The notes beneath the pieces were generated by a model. It was given only the letters and a program-made list of their open reading frames with translations. It was not told the origin of the DNA and ran no database searches. The position numbers were made by a program, and so were the translations under genes. A DNA stretch of 6,449 nt from Rhizobium sp. Q54 (GTDB lineage: Bacteria > Pseudomonadota > Alphaproteobacteria > Rhizobiales > Beijerinckiaceae), in assembly GCA_945901195.1 (NCBI GenBank), contig CAMDKB010000270.1, forward strand, positions 1 through 6,449, in the 5' to 3' direction. Shown here piece after piece: positions 1-6,449 of this stretch (position 1 is its first letter; every line of letters begins with the position of its first letter).

Positions 1-3000
1 TTGTCGGCTCTCACCCGGTTGCGCGGGCAATTTCAGGGCGAATCGGATGGTCTTTTCTCATCACGTAAATCCGGAACAAAGCCATTCTACGTGGCGCTCC
101 AGAGCTATGAAGATGCCGAACGGCAGGTGCGCGATGCCATCGTTACGTCCGAGGCGTTGAAGAGCGCGAACAATGCGGTCGAGGAGGCGCAGTCCGCCAA
201 TGCGGTGCTTGCCACAGAACATGAAAGGCTGGGCCGCGAAATTGAACGGCTGAAACGTGCGCAGCAAACCATTCCCAAGCTGGACAGGCTCGCCCGCGCG
301 CGCCGCGAACTCACGGCATTACCGCTGCTCGATCCCATAGCTGGTGATAGTCTTGCGCAATGGAAAGAGGCCCTTGCCAAGGTCAGTGAACTGATAGCAC
401 GGCTCGCCGAAATCGAGGATGAGGACGCGAAGGACCGGCTTGCTGCTGAATCGCTCAGGGTTGATGATAACCTGATGTCGGCAGCGCCCCGTATTCGGGA
501 ATTGCACGACAAGGCCATCGAAGTGCGCAAGGGCCTTGAAGACATGCCTCGCCGGCGTGAGGATCTGCTGAAAGCACAAACGCAGCTAGAAGATGCAGCA
601 CGTCGATTGGGCCTGACCGATGTCGCCGGTTTGATCGATAGTGAACCGAGCGCGCCCGATCTTGCGCGCATGGATGACATTCTTGCGAGCCGGCTATTGG
701 CAGAAAACGAAGTTGCTGCTGCAGAAAAAAGCGTCGCGAAGCACAAAGAAGATATCGAGCGACTGGATTCGGAAAGCAAAATTCATAGCCATCCGGCCGA
801 CCCCACAGAAATGCTGCGCTCAATGGACGCCTTGCGCGCAATCCCCGCTGATGCCGCACGGTTGCTGGACCTGCAAGTCAAGCAACGGCGGGCGCTCAAG
901 GAATTGGATGAAGAGTGCAGTCGGCTTCAACCTGCCGTCGCGCTTTCCGCATTGGCGCGCATGGCTCTGCCTGAGCTCACTGAAATCGATGCTGCAATTA
1001 CACGACTGAACGAAATAGAGCAGGACGCACATACGCTGACGCGCGAGGCCGATGGGGTGGCCCGGGACGTACTCAGCACGGAAAAACTGGTTGCCCGGCT
1101 GTCGCACGAAGCTGCTGCTGCAACGCCCGAGCAACTTGCCATAGAACGGGCCCGGCGTGATCAGGCGCTGGATTCCCTTGCAGAAAATCTGGATGCGTCA
1201 GCGGAGGCGCGCCGCGCAAGCCTCTTGGCGGTGCGCCAGGCGACACAACTTGTCGACCGCATCGCTGATGCGCTTCTCAATGGCGCCAAACGACTCGCGG
1301 AGCTGCAATCCGCCGCGCAGGGACTGGCGGAAAAGCAGGATGCAAAAGCGCTGATTGCAAAGCGGATCGAGGCCTGTGAGGAGCGCCGCGCTGCGGCTCT
1401 TGCAGACTGTGCGACCCTATGGGGCCATACAGGCCTCACGCCCTCAGAGCCTGCGCGCATGCGGCGCTGGCGTACCGATGCGGCGGCCTTGTTGCAGCGG
1501 CGGGAAGCTCTCAATTCCGAGGCGCGCGAAATCGAGGTTCTTGACCTACGCCTTGAAGACCGCCGCCCGGTCTTGAACCAAATTTTCGAAGCTCTTGCAC
1601 GGACCGCTGATCTCCCAGATTCGGTAGAAGCCCTCTATGATCTCGCACGAGTTGACCTCGCGGCCCTGCAGAAGATCTGGAATGATACCCGTGACAGGGC
1701 GGGCGAACGGCGAAAAGCCGAGCGTGACCTTCGGCAAGCGCAAGACACGCTCGACAAGGCGCGCGAACGCCATGAGCACACACTCAGCCTCTGGCCTGCC
1801 GCCGCCGTCAAACTCGGATTGTCCGGGGAGGCCAACGCTGGGGAGGCCAAAGCCGCCTTGGGTATCTGGCGGCAGGTGCCCGAAAGCCGCACATCATTTC
1901 TGCTCTGGAAGCGCAGCATTTCTGGAATTGAAGGCGACGTGGCCTCTTTCGACCAGAGTGTGGCCAGTCTGGTTGGCGCAATTGCGCCCGATCTGACCGA
2001 GCGGCACTCTTTCGAGATTGTGGACACGCTGGGAAAAAGACTGGTTTCCGCTGAACGCGTGCGGGATCAGGCGGCGGCATTTGCAGACAAGGCCCAGCAA
2101 CGCGACCAACGGCGCGGGGGCTTGGCAGCTGAGCAAACAAACCTGCAGGCGGACCTCGCCCGGGCCTCGGCGCTTACGGGGGTATCAGACCCGTCAGGGC
2201 TGCAGGAGAGAATTAAACAACTTGAAAGCCTGAACGGATTGAACACCGAAATTGCGGCGATCTCGCGGGACCTTGCCGAAACGGCCTTCGGCCATGACGA
2301 AGAGGCCCTAAGGACAGAACAGGCCGATCTTGAATTCGATGCATTGCCGTCAAGGATCGAGAAGGAACAGGCGGGTTTCCGTGCGCGCCAGGGCGATCTT
2401 GAGGCAGGTCTCAAGAAGGTCCACGATGCCGAGCGGGCCTGCAATGAATTGATGAAAGGGCGTGGCGCAGCAGATTTCGCGCAGGAGAAAATGAGCGCGG
2501 GCGGCGCACTTCTGGACATAGCCGAAGAGTGGATATTACGGCATGCTGCTGCGCGGCTGGCCACCCACGCCATCGAGCGCCATCGCGATCGGATGCAGGA
2601 TCCGCTGGTCCTGCGCGCCTCCGAACTCTTCAAACTTGCAACCGGCGGGGCCTTTTCCCGGCTGGCTCCGGACTATGACAAGAACGAACAACCGACACTG
2701 GCGGCAGTCCGCGCATCTGGTGAGACCGTTGCCGTGGCCGCGTTAAGTGAAGGCACGCGCGACCAATTGTTCCTGGCGCTACGTCTTGCCTTGCTTGAAA
2801 CCCGGGCCGGGGAGCCTCTGCCGTTCATCGGTGACGACATACTGGCCAGTTTCGACGATGAACGGACGGGCTGCGCGCTCGAACTCCTTGCAGATTTCGG
2901 AACACGCAGCCAGACGATCCTCTTTACGCACCACCGGCATGTGGCCGACATCGCCCGCATTCGGCTTGGCGACCGGGCCGATGTGATCGAAATGATCGAC

Positions 3001-3003
3001 TGA
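1..3003 (+). CDS. YhaN-like SMC/Rad50-type AAA ATPase, C-terminal ~1000 residues (5' truncated by window)
   Basis: The reading frame is open from base 1 to a TGA at 3001-3003. The TTG at base 1 is unlikely to be the true start, because no Walker A P-loop occurs in the visible N-terminus, and this family carries it in the first ~50 residues. Counting from base 1, residues ~35-880 are mostly charged, Ala/Leu/Glu/Arg-rich helix typical of long coiled coils. The C-terminal ATPase lobe follows: an ABC-type signature LSEGTRDQ at 915-922, a Walker B-like strand LPFIGDD at 940-946, a D-loop-like SFDDER at 950-955 and an H-loop ILFTHHRH at 973-980. There is no CxxC zinc hook, which separates it from Rad50/SbcC and fits YhaN. 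YhaN proteins are usually encoded beside a metallophosphoesterase (YhaO/SbcD-like) and are thought to act in DNA metabolism; that partner is not visible and would lie upstream. The cellular role is inferred. SbcC or another SMC-like ATPase is a less likely alternative. Confidence 0.88.
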   Translation: MSALTRLRGQFQGESDGLFSSRKSGTKPFYVALQSYEDAERQVRDAIVTSEALKSANNAVEEAQSANAVLATEHERLGREIERLKRAQQTIPKLDRLARARRELTALPLLDPIAGDSLAQWKEALAKVSELIARLAEIEDEDAKDRLAAESLRVDDNLMSAAPRIRELHDKAIEVRKGLEDMPRRREDLLKAQTQLEDAARRLGLTDVAGLIDSEPSAPDLARMDDILASRLLAENEVAAAEKSVAKHKEDIERLDSESKIHSHPADPTEMLRSMDALRAIPADAARLLDLQVKQRRALKELDEECSRLQPAVALSALARMALPELTEIDAAITRLNEIEQDAHTLTREADGVARDVLSTEKLVARLSHEAAAATPEQLAIERARRDQALDSLAENLDASAEARRASLLAVRQATQLVDRIADALLNGAKRLAELQSAAQGLAEKQDAKALIAKRIEACEERRAAALADCATLWGHTGLTPSEPARMRRWRTDAAALLQRREALNSEAREIEVLDLRLEDRRPVLNQIFEALARTADLPDSVEALYDLARVDLAALQKIWNDTRDRAGERRKAERDLRQAQDTLDKARERHEHTLSLWPAAAVKLGLSGEANAGEAKAALGIWRQVPESRTSFLLWKRSISGIEGDVASFDQSVASLVGAIAPDLTERHSFEIVDTLGKRLVSAERVRDQAAAFADKAQQRDQRRGGLAAEQTNLQADLARASALTGVSDPSGLQERIKQLESLNGLNTEIAAISRDLAETAFGHDEEALRTEQADLEFDALPSRIEKEQAGFRARQGDLEAGLKKVHDAERACNELMKGRGAADFAQEKMSAGGALLDIAEEWILRHAAARLATHAIERHRDRMQDPLVLRASELFKLATGGAFSRLAPDYDKNEQPTLAAVRASGETVAVAALSEGTRDQLFLALRLALLETRAGEPLPFIGDDILASFDDERTGCALELLADFGTRSQTILFTHHRHVADIARIRLGDRADVIEMID
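1825..1854 (+). repeat. 15-bp in-frame tandem duplication inside the ATPase gene
   Basis: Two adjacent 15-base units (1825-1839 and 1840-1854) match at 13 of 15 positions and encode GEANA followed by GEAKA. The repeat keeps the frame and lies in the helical middle of the protein, where a five-residue insertion is probably tolerated. It looks like a small slippage duplication rather than a functional element. Confidence 0.6.
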
Positions 3004-3065
3004 CCAGTTGGACCTCAGAAGCATGAATGTTCCCATCCAGCGCCGCCTGTGCTAACCCCCCGCCT

Positions 3066-3911
3066 ATGCCTACATCGACACTTACCAGAACCCGCATCGA
3101 TAGCCGCTTCGCCCAATGCAAGGCCGAAGGCCGGGCGGCGCTTGTCACATTTCTGATGTGCGGCGACCCGGATCTCGCGACTTCGCTCGATATACTCAAG
3201 GCGCTGCCAAAAGCAGGCGCCGATGTTATCGAGGTCGGGATGCCCTTTACCGATCCGATGGCCGATGGTCCCTCCATTCAGGCGGCCGGATTGCGTGCGC
3301 TGAAGGGTGGCACGACCCTGAAAAAGACGCTCGGACTGGTGGCTGACTTCCGCAAGTTCGACCCGGACACGCCCATCGTGCTGATGGGTTATTTTAACCC
3401 CGTATATATCTACGGCGTGGAAAAGTTTCTTGCCGATGCGAAGGCGGCAGGCGTTGATGGCATGATCATCGTCGATCTTCCGCCAGAAGAAGATTCCGAA
3501 CTCTGCATTCCCGCCCTGAAGGCCGGGTTGAACTTTATCAGGCTGGCAACCCCTACAACAGACGACCAGCGGATGTCGGTTGTGCTGACGAATACGTCGG
3601 GCTTTGTCTATTACGTGTCGATCACCGGCATCACCGGTGCTGCCATTCCCGATTATTCGAAAGTCGACAGCGCCGTGGCGCGCATCAAGTCTCACACGGC
3701 GCTTCCTGTCGCGGTTGGCTTTGGCGTCAAGAATGCACAAACGGCTGCCGCAATTGCAGCGCATGCTGATGGCGTGGTGGTTGGAACTGCTCTTGTCGAC
3801 GCCCTCAAGGGTTCGCTCGATGCAGACAACAAGGCAACGGCGAAGACTGTTTCTGCAGTCACGGCGCTTGTTTCCGAAATTGCATCGGGTGTGCGAAGCG
3901 CACGTAAATAG
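3066..3911 (+). CDS. trpA: Tryptophan synthase alpha chain
   Basis: TrpA cleaves indole-3-glycerol phosphate to indole and glyceraldehyde 3-phosphate, and passes indole to TrpB through the alpha2-beta2 complex in the cytosol. From ATG 3066 the protein has 281 residues, close to the family's usual ~265-280. Visible TIM-barrel motifs are TFLMCGDPD (28-36), IEVGMPFTDPMADGPSIQ (55-72) with catalytic Glu56 and Asp67, MGYFNPVYIYG, YYVSITGITGA, and the phosphate-binding loops GFGV (218-221) and VVVGTAL (237-243). An in-frame ATG at 3027 would add 13 residues (MFPSSAACANPPP). I prefer 3066 because conserved TrpA homology begins near residue 10 (TRIDSRFA), although 3027 has a weak AGAAG at 3017-3021 and 3066 has no Shine-Dalgarno. 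The gene lies 62 bases after the ATPase and 51 before accD. The usual partner trpB is not next to it on the left. Product identity is very secure; the start is not. Confidence 0.96.
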   Translation: MPTSTLTRTRIDSRFAQCKAEGRAALVTFLMCGDPDLATSLDILKALPKAGADVIEVGMPFTDPMADGPSIQAAGLRALKGGTTLKKTLGLVADFRKFDPDTPIVLMGYFNPVYIYGVEKFLADAKAAGVDGMIIVDLPPEEDSELCIPALKAGLNFIRLATPTTDDQRMSVVLTNTSGFVYYVSITGITGAAIPDYSKVDSAVARIKSHTALPVAVGFGVKNAQTAAAIAAHADGVVVGTALVDALKGSLDADNKATAKTVSAVTALVSEIASGVRSARK

Positions 3912-3947
3912 ATCCAAGAATACCGGCCCCTGATTTGCGGGGGAACG

Positions 3948-3955
3948 AAGAAGAG
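3948..3955 (+). promoter_or_regulatory. accD ribosome binding site
   Basis: The purine-rich AAGAAGAG lies 7 bases before the accD ATG at 3963, a normal Shine-Dalgarno distance. It supports that ATG as the start, as does the MNWIT N-terminus typical of alphaproteobacterial AccD. Confidence 0.6.
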
Positions 3956-3962
3956 TTGTCAC

Positions 3963-4856
3963 ATGAACTGGATAACAGAGTCCCTGCCGCCAAAAATTCG
4001 CTCTTTTCTCAAGAAGGACACGCCGGATAATCTCTGGGTCAAATGTCCTGACAGCGGCCAGCTCGTATTTCACAAGGATCTGGAATCGAATCTCTTTGTG
4101 GTGCCCGGTTCTGGCTATCACATGCAGATCCCGCCGCGTGAGCGTCTCAAAAGTCTGCTGGATGATGGGGTTTTCGAAGAAATCCGCACCCCCGAAGTGC
4201 AGAGCGACCCGCTGAAATTTCGCGATATCAAGCGATATTCGGACCGCATCAAGGAGTATCGTTCAAGAACCGGCAATCAGGACTCCGTCATTATTGCTTC
4301 AGGGAAACTGGAATCGAAAGAAGTTACTCTGGGCGTGCAGGACTTTGGCTTTCAGGGTGGCACGCTGGGCATGGCGGCTGGCGAGGCGATCTTCGCGGGG
4401 ATGGCGCGCGCCGTGAAGCGCAAGACACCCTTCATCATGTTCACGGCGTCAGGTGGCGCCCGCATGCAGGAAGGCATGTTCTCATTGATGCAGATGCCAA
4501 GAACAACAATCGCTGTTCAACGGCTGCGCGCCGCCAAACTGCCCTACATCGTTGTGCTGACGAACCCGACAACCGGCGGTGTTACGGCTTCCTATGCGAT
4601 GCTGGGCGATATTCACATTGCTGAGCCGGGCGCAGTCATCGGCTTTGCGGGCGCGCGCGTGATCGAACAAACCATTCGCGAAAAATTGCCCGAAGGTTTC
4701 CAGCGCGCCGAATATCTGCGTGAACATGGAATGGTGGATATGGTCGTGCCGCGCCATGAATTGCGAGCCACACTGGCGCGCCTGTGCAGCTTGTTCACCG
4801 ACAAAACGATTGCTCCTCCTGTCGCCGGGCCAGACCGCGCAGCGCAAGTGGCATGA
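3963..4856 (+). CDS. accD: Acetyl-CoA carboxylase carboxyltransferase subunit beta
   Basis: AccD pairs with AccA to form the carboxyltransferase that moves the carboxyl group from carboxybiotin to acetyl-CoA, giving malonyl-CoA for fatty acid synthesis. The 297-residue length is normal. The crotonase-like core is intact: TASGGARMQEG around 161-171 and a second oxyanion-loop glycine pair in TTGGVTASYAMLGDIHIAEPGAVIGFAG (G205-G206). The N-terminal zinc-ribbon region aligns with E. coli AccD (KCDSCG...VCPKCDHHM), but only the first cysteine remains (C28). The other ligand positions are S31, V47 and S50, in KCPDSG and VVPGSGYHM, so zinc binding by the standard four-cysteine site is not expected. 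I recall similar loss in other alphaproteobacterial AccD proteins, so it is probably a lineage trait rather than damage. The gene starts 51 bases after trpA. Its TGA (4854-4856) overlaps an ATG that opens a nine-codon micro-ORF leading to folC. Confidence 0.97.
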   Translation: MNWITESLPPKIRSFLKKDTPDNLWVKCPDSGQLVFHKDLESNLFVVPGSGYHMQIPPRERLKSLLDDGVFEEIRTPEVQSDPLKFRDIKRYSDRIKEYRSRTGNQDSVIIASGKLESKEVTLGVQDFGFQGGTLGMAAGEAIFAGMARAVKRKTPFIMFTASGGARMQEGMFSLMQMPRTTIAVQRLRAAKLPYIVVLTNPTTGGVTASYAMLGDIHIAEPGAVIGFAGARVIEQTIREKLPEGFQRAEYLREHGMVDMVVPRHELRATLARLCSLFTDKTIAPPVAGPDRAAQVA

Positions 4857-4879
4857 AACGCAACAGGGCAGGGCGTTGA
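4853..4879 (+). other. Nine-codon micro-ORF bridging accD stop and folC start
   Basis: An ATG at 4853-4855 overlaps the accD TGA as ATGA. It opens a frame of eight residues (MKRNRAGR) ending at TGA 4877-4879, two bases before the proposed folC GTG at 4882. A ribosome ending accD could restart here and end exactly at the folC start, which would couple the two translations. The arrangement is seen directly; its use by ribosomes is inference, and a short overlap like this can arise by chance. Confidence 0.3.
4865..4873 (+). promoter_or_regulatory. folC ribosome binding site (start-deciding)
   Basis: AGGGCAGGG lies 8 bases before GTG 4882 but only 2 bases before the in-frame TTG at 4876. The spacing favours GTG 4882 as the folC start. 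The match to the Shine-Dalgarno consensus is partial. Confidence 0.45.
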
Positions 4880-4881
4880 GC

Positions 4882-6201
4882 GTGAGCATAAACTCCGACG
4901 AATGGCTGGCCCGTTTTCTTACCCTGCATCCGCGCAAGATCGATCTGTCGCTCGGTCGCATTCAAGCACTGCTGGAAGAACTGGATGGACCGCACCGGCA
5001 GCTACCGCCCGTCATCCATGTCGCGGGCACGAATGGCAAAGGATCAACCGTTGCATTCATGCGGGCGATTCTGGAAGCGGCGGGCCGGAGCGTGCATGTC
5101 TATACATCGCCGCATCTGGTGAATTTTCACGAACGCATCAGGTTGGGGTCTGCTGGCGGAGGCACACTGGTTTCCGAACAGGCCCTCGTGGCGGCTTTCG
5201 CGGCCTGCGAGCAAGCCAATGCAGGGGCGCCCATTACTCTGTTTGAAATGACAACTGCGGCGGCCTTCAAGCTCTTTGCAGACAATCCGGCCGACGTCCT
5301 GTTGCTCGAGGTGGGGCTCGGCGGTCGATATGATGCAACCAATGTCATCGACAAGCCTGCCGCAAGCGTCATAACGCCCGTCTCGCATGATCATCCGGAG
5401 TTTTTAGGAACAGACCTCGTGGGCATCGCCCGCGAGAAGGCCGGCATCATCAAACGCGGCGTACCTGTCATCAGCGGATGGCAGGCGACCCCTGCCCTTC
5501 ATGCGATTGAAGAAGAGGCCCAGCGCCTGCGCGCGCCTCTGCTGATCGGCGGGCAGGACTTCAACTGTTACGAACAGCACGGCCGTTTCGTCTATGAAGA
5601 TGAACGCGGGCTGCTTGATCTGCCGCAACCGGCCCTGCCTGGTCAGCACCAGTTCGAAAACGCAGCAACAGCGATTGCCGCCCTACGAACTTGTTGGCCT
5701 GAACTGGACGTGAAGTCGTTTGAACGTGGCATTGCCAACGTGCAATGGCCTGCGCGCCTGCAGAAACTGGCTTCGGGAAAACTGGCAGAGCGATTGCCCG
5801 CGGGCGCAGAATTGTGGCTCGACGGCGGACATAATGAAGCGGGCGGGCGGGTATTGGCCGAAGCCATAGGCGATATAGAAGACCATTCACCGCGCCCTCT
5901 TATCCTCATTTGCGGTACGCTAAGCACCAAGGATACCAGCGGATTTCTGGCGCATTTTCGTGGACTGGCGCGCGAGGTGATTGCTGTGCCGATCGCAGGC
6001 GAACACGCAACAAGGGCCGCCGGAGAGGTCGCAACAATCGCGCGCGAACAGGAGCTTTCCGCAACGGTGGCCACCGGTGTGGAGGCGGCCCTTGAAGCTG
6101 TGGCCTCGCGCACGTGGCCAGTCCCGCCGCGTATTCTTATTGCCGGGTCGCTTTATCTTGCTGGCGAAGTCCTGAAGGCCAATGGCACGCCGCCGGTCTG
6201 A
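4882..6201 (+). CDS. folC: Bifunctional dihydrofolate synthase / folylpolyglutamate synthase
   Basis: FolC is a Mur-ligase-type enzyme. It joins glutamate to dihydropteroate and then adds further glutamates to reduced folates, using ATP, in the cytosol. From GTG 4882 the protein has 439 residues, the family's usual size. Visible motifs are the P-loop HVAGTNGKGST (46-56), YTSPHLVNFHERIR (74-87), FEMTTAAAF (121-129), LLLEVGLGGRYDATNV (140-155), the HDHPEFLG segment (169-176), AREKAGIIK (183-191; K186 matches the carbamylated lysine of the fold), and in the C-terminal domain LWLDGGHNEAGG (residues ~311-322, D314 and H317). The frame stays open upstream to an ATG at 4720, but that start would overlap accD by 137 bases and encode no FolC homology, so it is rejected. 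TTG 4876 is the nearest alternative. The 25-base gap after accD suggests cotranscription. Whether this copy does both reactions cannot be told from sequence. Confidence 0.95.
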   Translation: MSINSDEWLARFLTLHPRKIDLSLGRIQALLEELDGPHRQLPPVIHVAGTNGKGSTVAFMRAILEAAGRSVHVYTSPHLVNFHERIRLGSAGGGTLVSEQALVAAFAACEQANAGAPITLFEMTTAAAFKLFADNPADVLLLEVGLGGRYDATNVIDKPAASVITPVSHDHPEFLGTDLVGIAREKAGIIKRGVPVISGWQATPALHAIEEEAQRLRAPLLIGGQDFNCYEQHGRFVYEDERGLLDLPQPALPGQHQFENAATAIAALRTCWPELDVKSFERGIANVQWPARLQKLASGKLAERLPAGAELWLDGGHNEAGGRVLAEAIGDIEDHSPRPLILICGTLSTKDTSGFLAHFRGLAREVIAVPIAGEHATRAAGEVATIAREQELSATVATGVEAALEAVASRTWPVPPRILIAGSLYLAGEVLKANGTPPV

Positions 6202-6320
6202 GCCTCTTCGAACCGAGCTGCACCTTCGCAGCCCTGAATATCTTTTTCACATTGACGTACGGATCAGGCTGCAATGCCCATGTGCTGTTTCAGCTTGCCC
6301 ATAATACCAGTTCCCGCTGA
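6202..6320. other. Non-coding gap between folC and the IS630 transposase
   Basis: I see no convincing gene in these 119 bases. A weak hairpin (GCTGC 6217-6221 with GCAGC 6228-6232, six-base loop) precedes a short T-run (6243-6247) by about ten bases, which is too far for a classical intrinsic terminator. A second small hairpin (GCTG 6284-6287, CAGC 6291-6294) is also weak. On the minus strand an ATG at 6302 opens 12 codons (MGKLKQHMGIAA) with a stop at 6264-6266; it may be chance or a remnant. The outer end of the insertion sequence probably falls in the right part of this gap. Confidence 0.45.
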
Positions 6321-6449
6321 TCAGCATTGGTGGGCCCAATCTCGCAAGCCGATGGACATGATACGCCATGGCTGCTCGACGAGTTTGTTCCAAGCGTCGC
6401 AGCAATGGTCGAGGATGTCGTCGTAGGATTTGAAGACGCGGTTCGACAA
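6303..6449 (-). mobile_element. IS630-family insertion sequence, transposase 3' end (cut by window edge)
   Basis: The right edge carries the tail of an IS630-type element, recognised from its transposase C-terminus on the minus strand. The left limit is approximate. IS630 elements insert at TA and usually end soon after the transposase stop. TA dinucleotides at 6302-6303 and 6305-6306, 15-18 bases beyond that stop, are plausible junctions. The inverted repeat cannot be confirmed because the other end is not in the window. Confidence 0.6.
6321..6449 (-). CDS. IS630-family transposase, C-terminal 42 residues (partial)
   Basis: Read on the minus strand from base 6449, the frame is open to a TGA at 6323-6321. 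It encodes SNRVFKSYDDILDHCCDAW followed by NKLVEQPWRIMSIGLRDWAH and the ending QC. This matches, from memory, the highly conserved C-terminus of IS630-family DDE transposases of Alphaproteobacteria (SYDDILDHCCDAWNKL...PWRIMSIGLRDWAH). The DDE catalytic residues lie upstream, outside the window, so activity cannot be judged. The gene converges on folC. It is too short within the window to be found by a length-limited ORF search. The family call rests on motif recall, not a search. Confidence 0.85.
   Translation of the reverse strand: MSNRVFKSYDDILDHCCDAWNKLVEQPWRIMSIGLRDWAHQC

Noticed and set aside
105..2633. Several long Ser/Arg-rich minus-strand frames opposite the ATPase gene
   Set aside because: They are out-of-frame complements of an Ala/Glu/Leu-rich coiled-coil gene and have no domain, start signal or conserved motif.
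3927..3942. CCCC...GGGG hairpin between trpA and accD
   Set aside because: The stem is only four pairs with an eight-base loop and no T-run, so it is not a credible terminator or attenuator.
3015..4121. Long minus-strand open frame of 368 codons opposite trpA and early accD
   Set aside because: It mirrors trpA, whose motifs and catalytic residues are unmistakable on the + strand. The antisense product is rich in Arg, His and Cys with no recognisable domain, typical of a GC-rich shadow frame.
4720..4881. Upstream extension of the folC frame to ATG 4720
   Set aside because: It lies mostly inside accD in another frame and encodes a Cys/Arg/Trp-rich segment with no FolC similarity; GTG 4882 with AGGGCAGGG gives a normal FolC N-terminus.
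6217..6247. Possible intrinsic terminator after folC
   Set aside because: A five-pair stem separated by about ten bases from a five-T run does not meet the usual form; it is noted only within the gap entry.
1..6449. Novel defence system, CRISPR array, RNA gene or toxin-antitoxin pair
   Set aside because: No regularly spaced repeats, tRNA- or rRNA-like stretches, or small paired genes were seen; four of the five main genes are standard housekeeping or IS genes and the ATPase fits a known family.

Overview
The window reads as an ordinary alphaproteobacterial chromosomal housekeeping segment that runs into an insertion sequence at its right edge. The base composition is GC-rich by eye. The order trpA-accD-folC, the AccD N-terminus (MNWIT... 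with a cysteine-poor zinc-ribbon region) and an IS630-type transposase tail of the kind common in Alphaproteobacteria support this class. I cannot fix the order or genus from the sequence alone.

Layout, left to right. Positions 1-3003 (+) hold the C-terminal ~1000 residues of a large SMC/Rad50-like ATPase of the YhaN type. Its N-terminal P-loop lies outside the window; its ABC-type signature, Walker B and H-loop are present near the C-terminus. After 62 bases comes trpA (tryptophan synthase alpha chain, preferred start 3066), then accD (acetyl-CoA carboxylase carboxyltransferase beta subunit, 3963-4856), then folC (dihydrofolate/folylpolyglutamate synthase, GTG start at 4882). All are on the + strand with short gaps (62, 51 and 25 bases), so trpA-accD-folC is probably one transcription unit, and the ATPase may be read into it. 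After folC there are about 120 non-coding bases, then on the minus strand the last 42 codons of an IS630-family transposase that continues past the right edge.

The three housekeeping genes serve separate pathways: tryptophan synthesis, the first step of fatty acid synthesis, and folate polyglutamylation. They are co-located rather than functionally linked. trpB, the usual left neighbour of trpA, is not seen here; the ATPase gene occupies its place. I found no RNA gene, CRISPR array, toxin-antitoxin pair or defence system. The YhaN-like ATPase is the only part that could belong to a less standard system, and its partner would lie to the left of the window. The most useful second looks are the ATPase beside trpA, the near-total loss of AccD zinc ligands, a nine-codon micro-ORF bridging accD and folC, the uncertain trpA start, and the IS630 junction.
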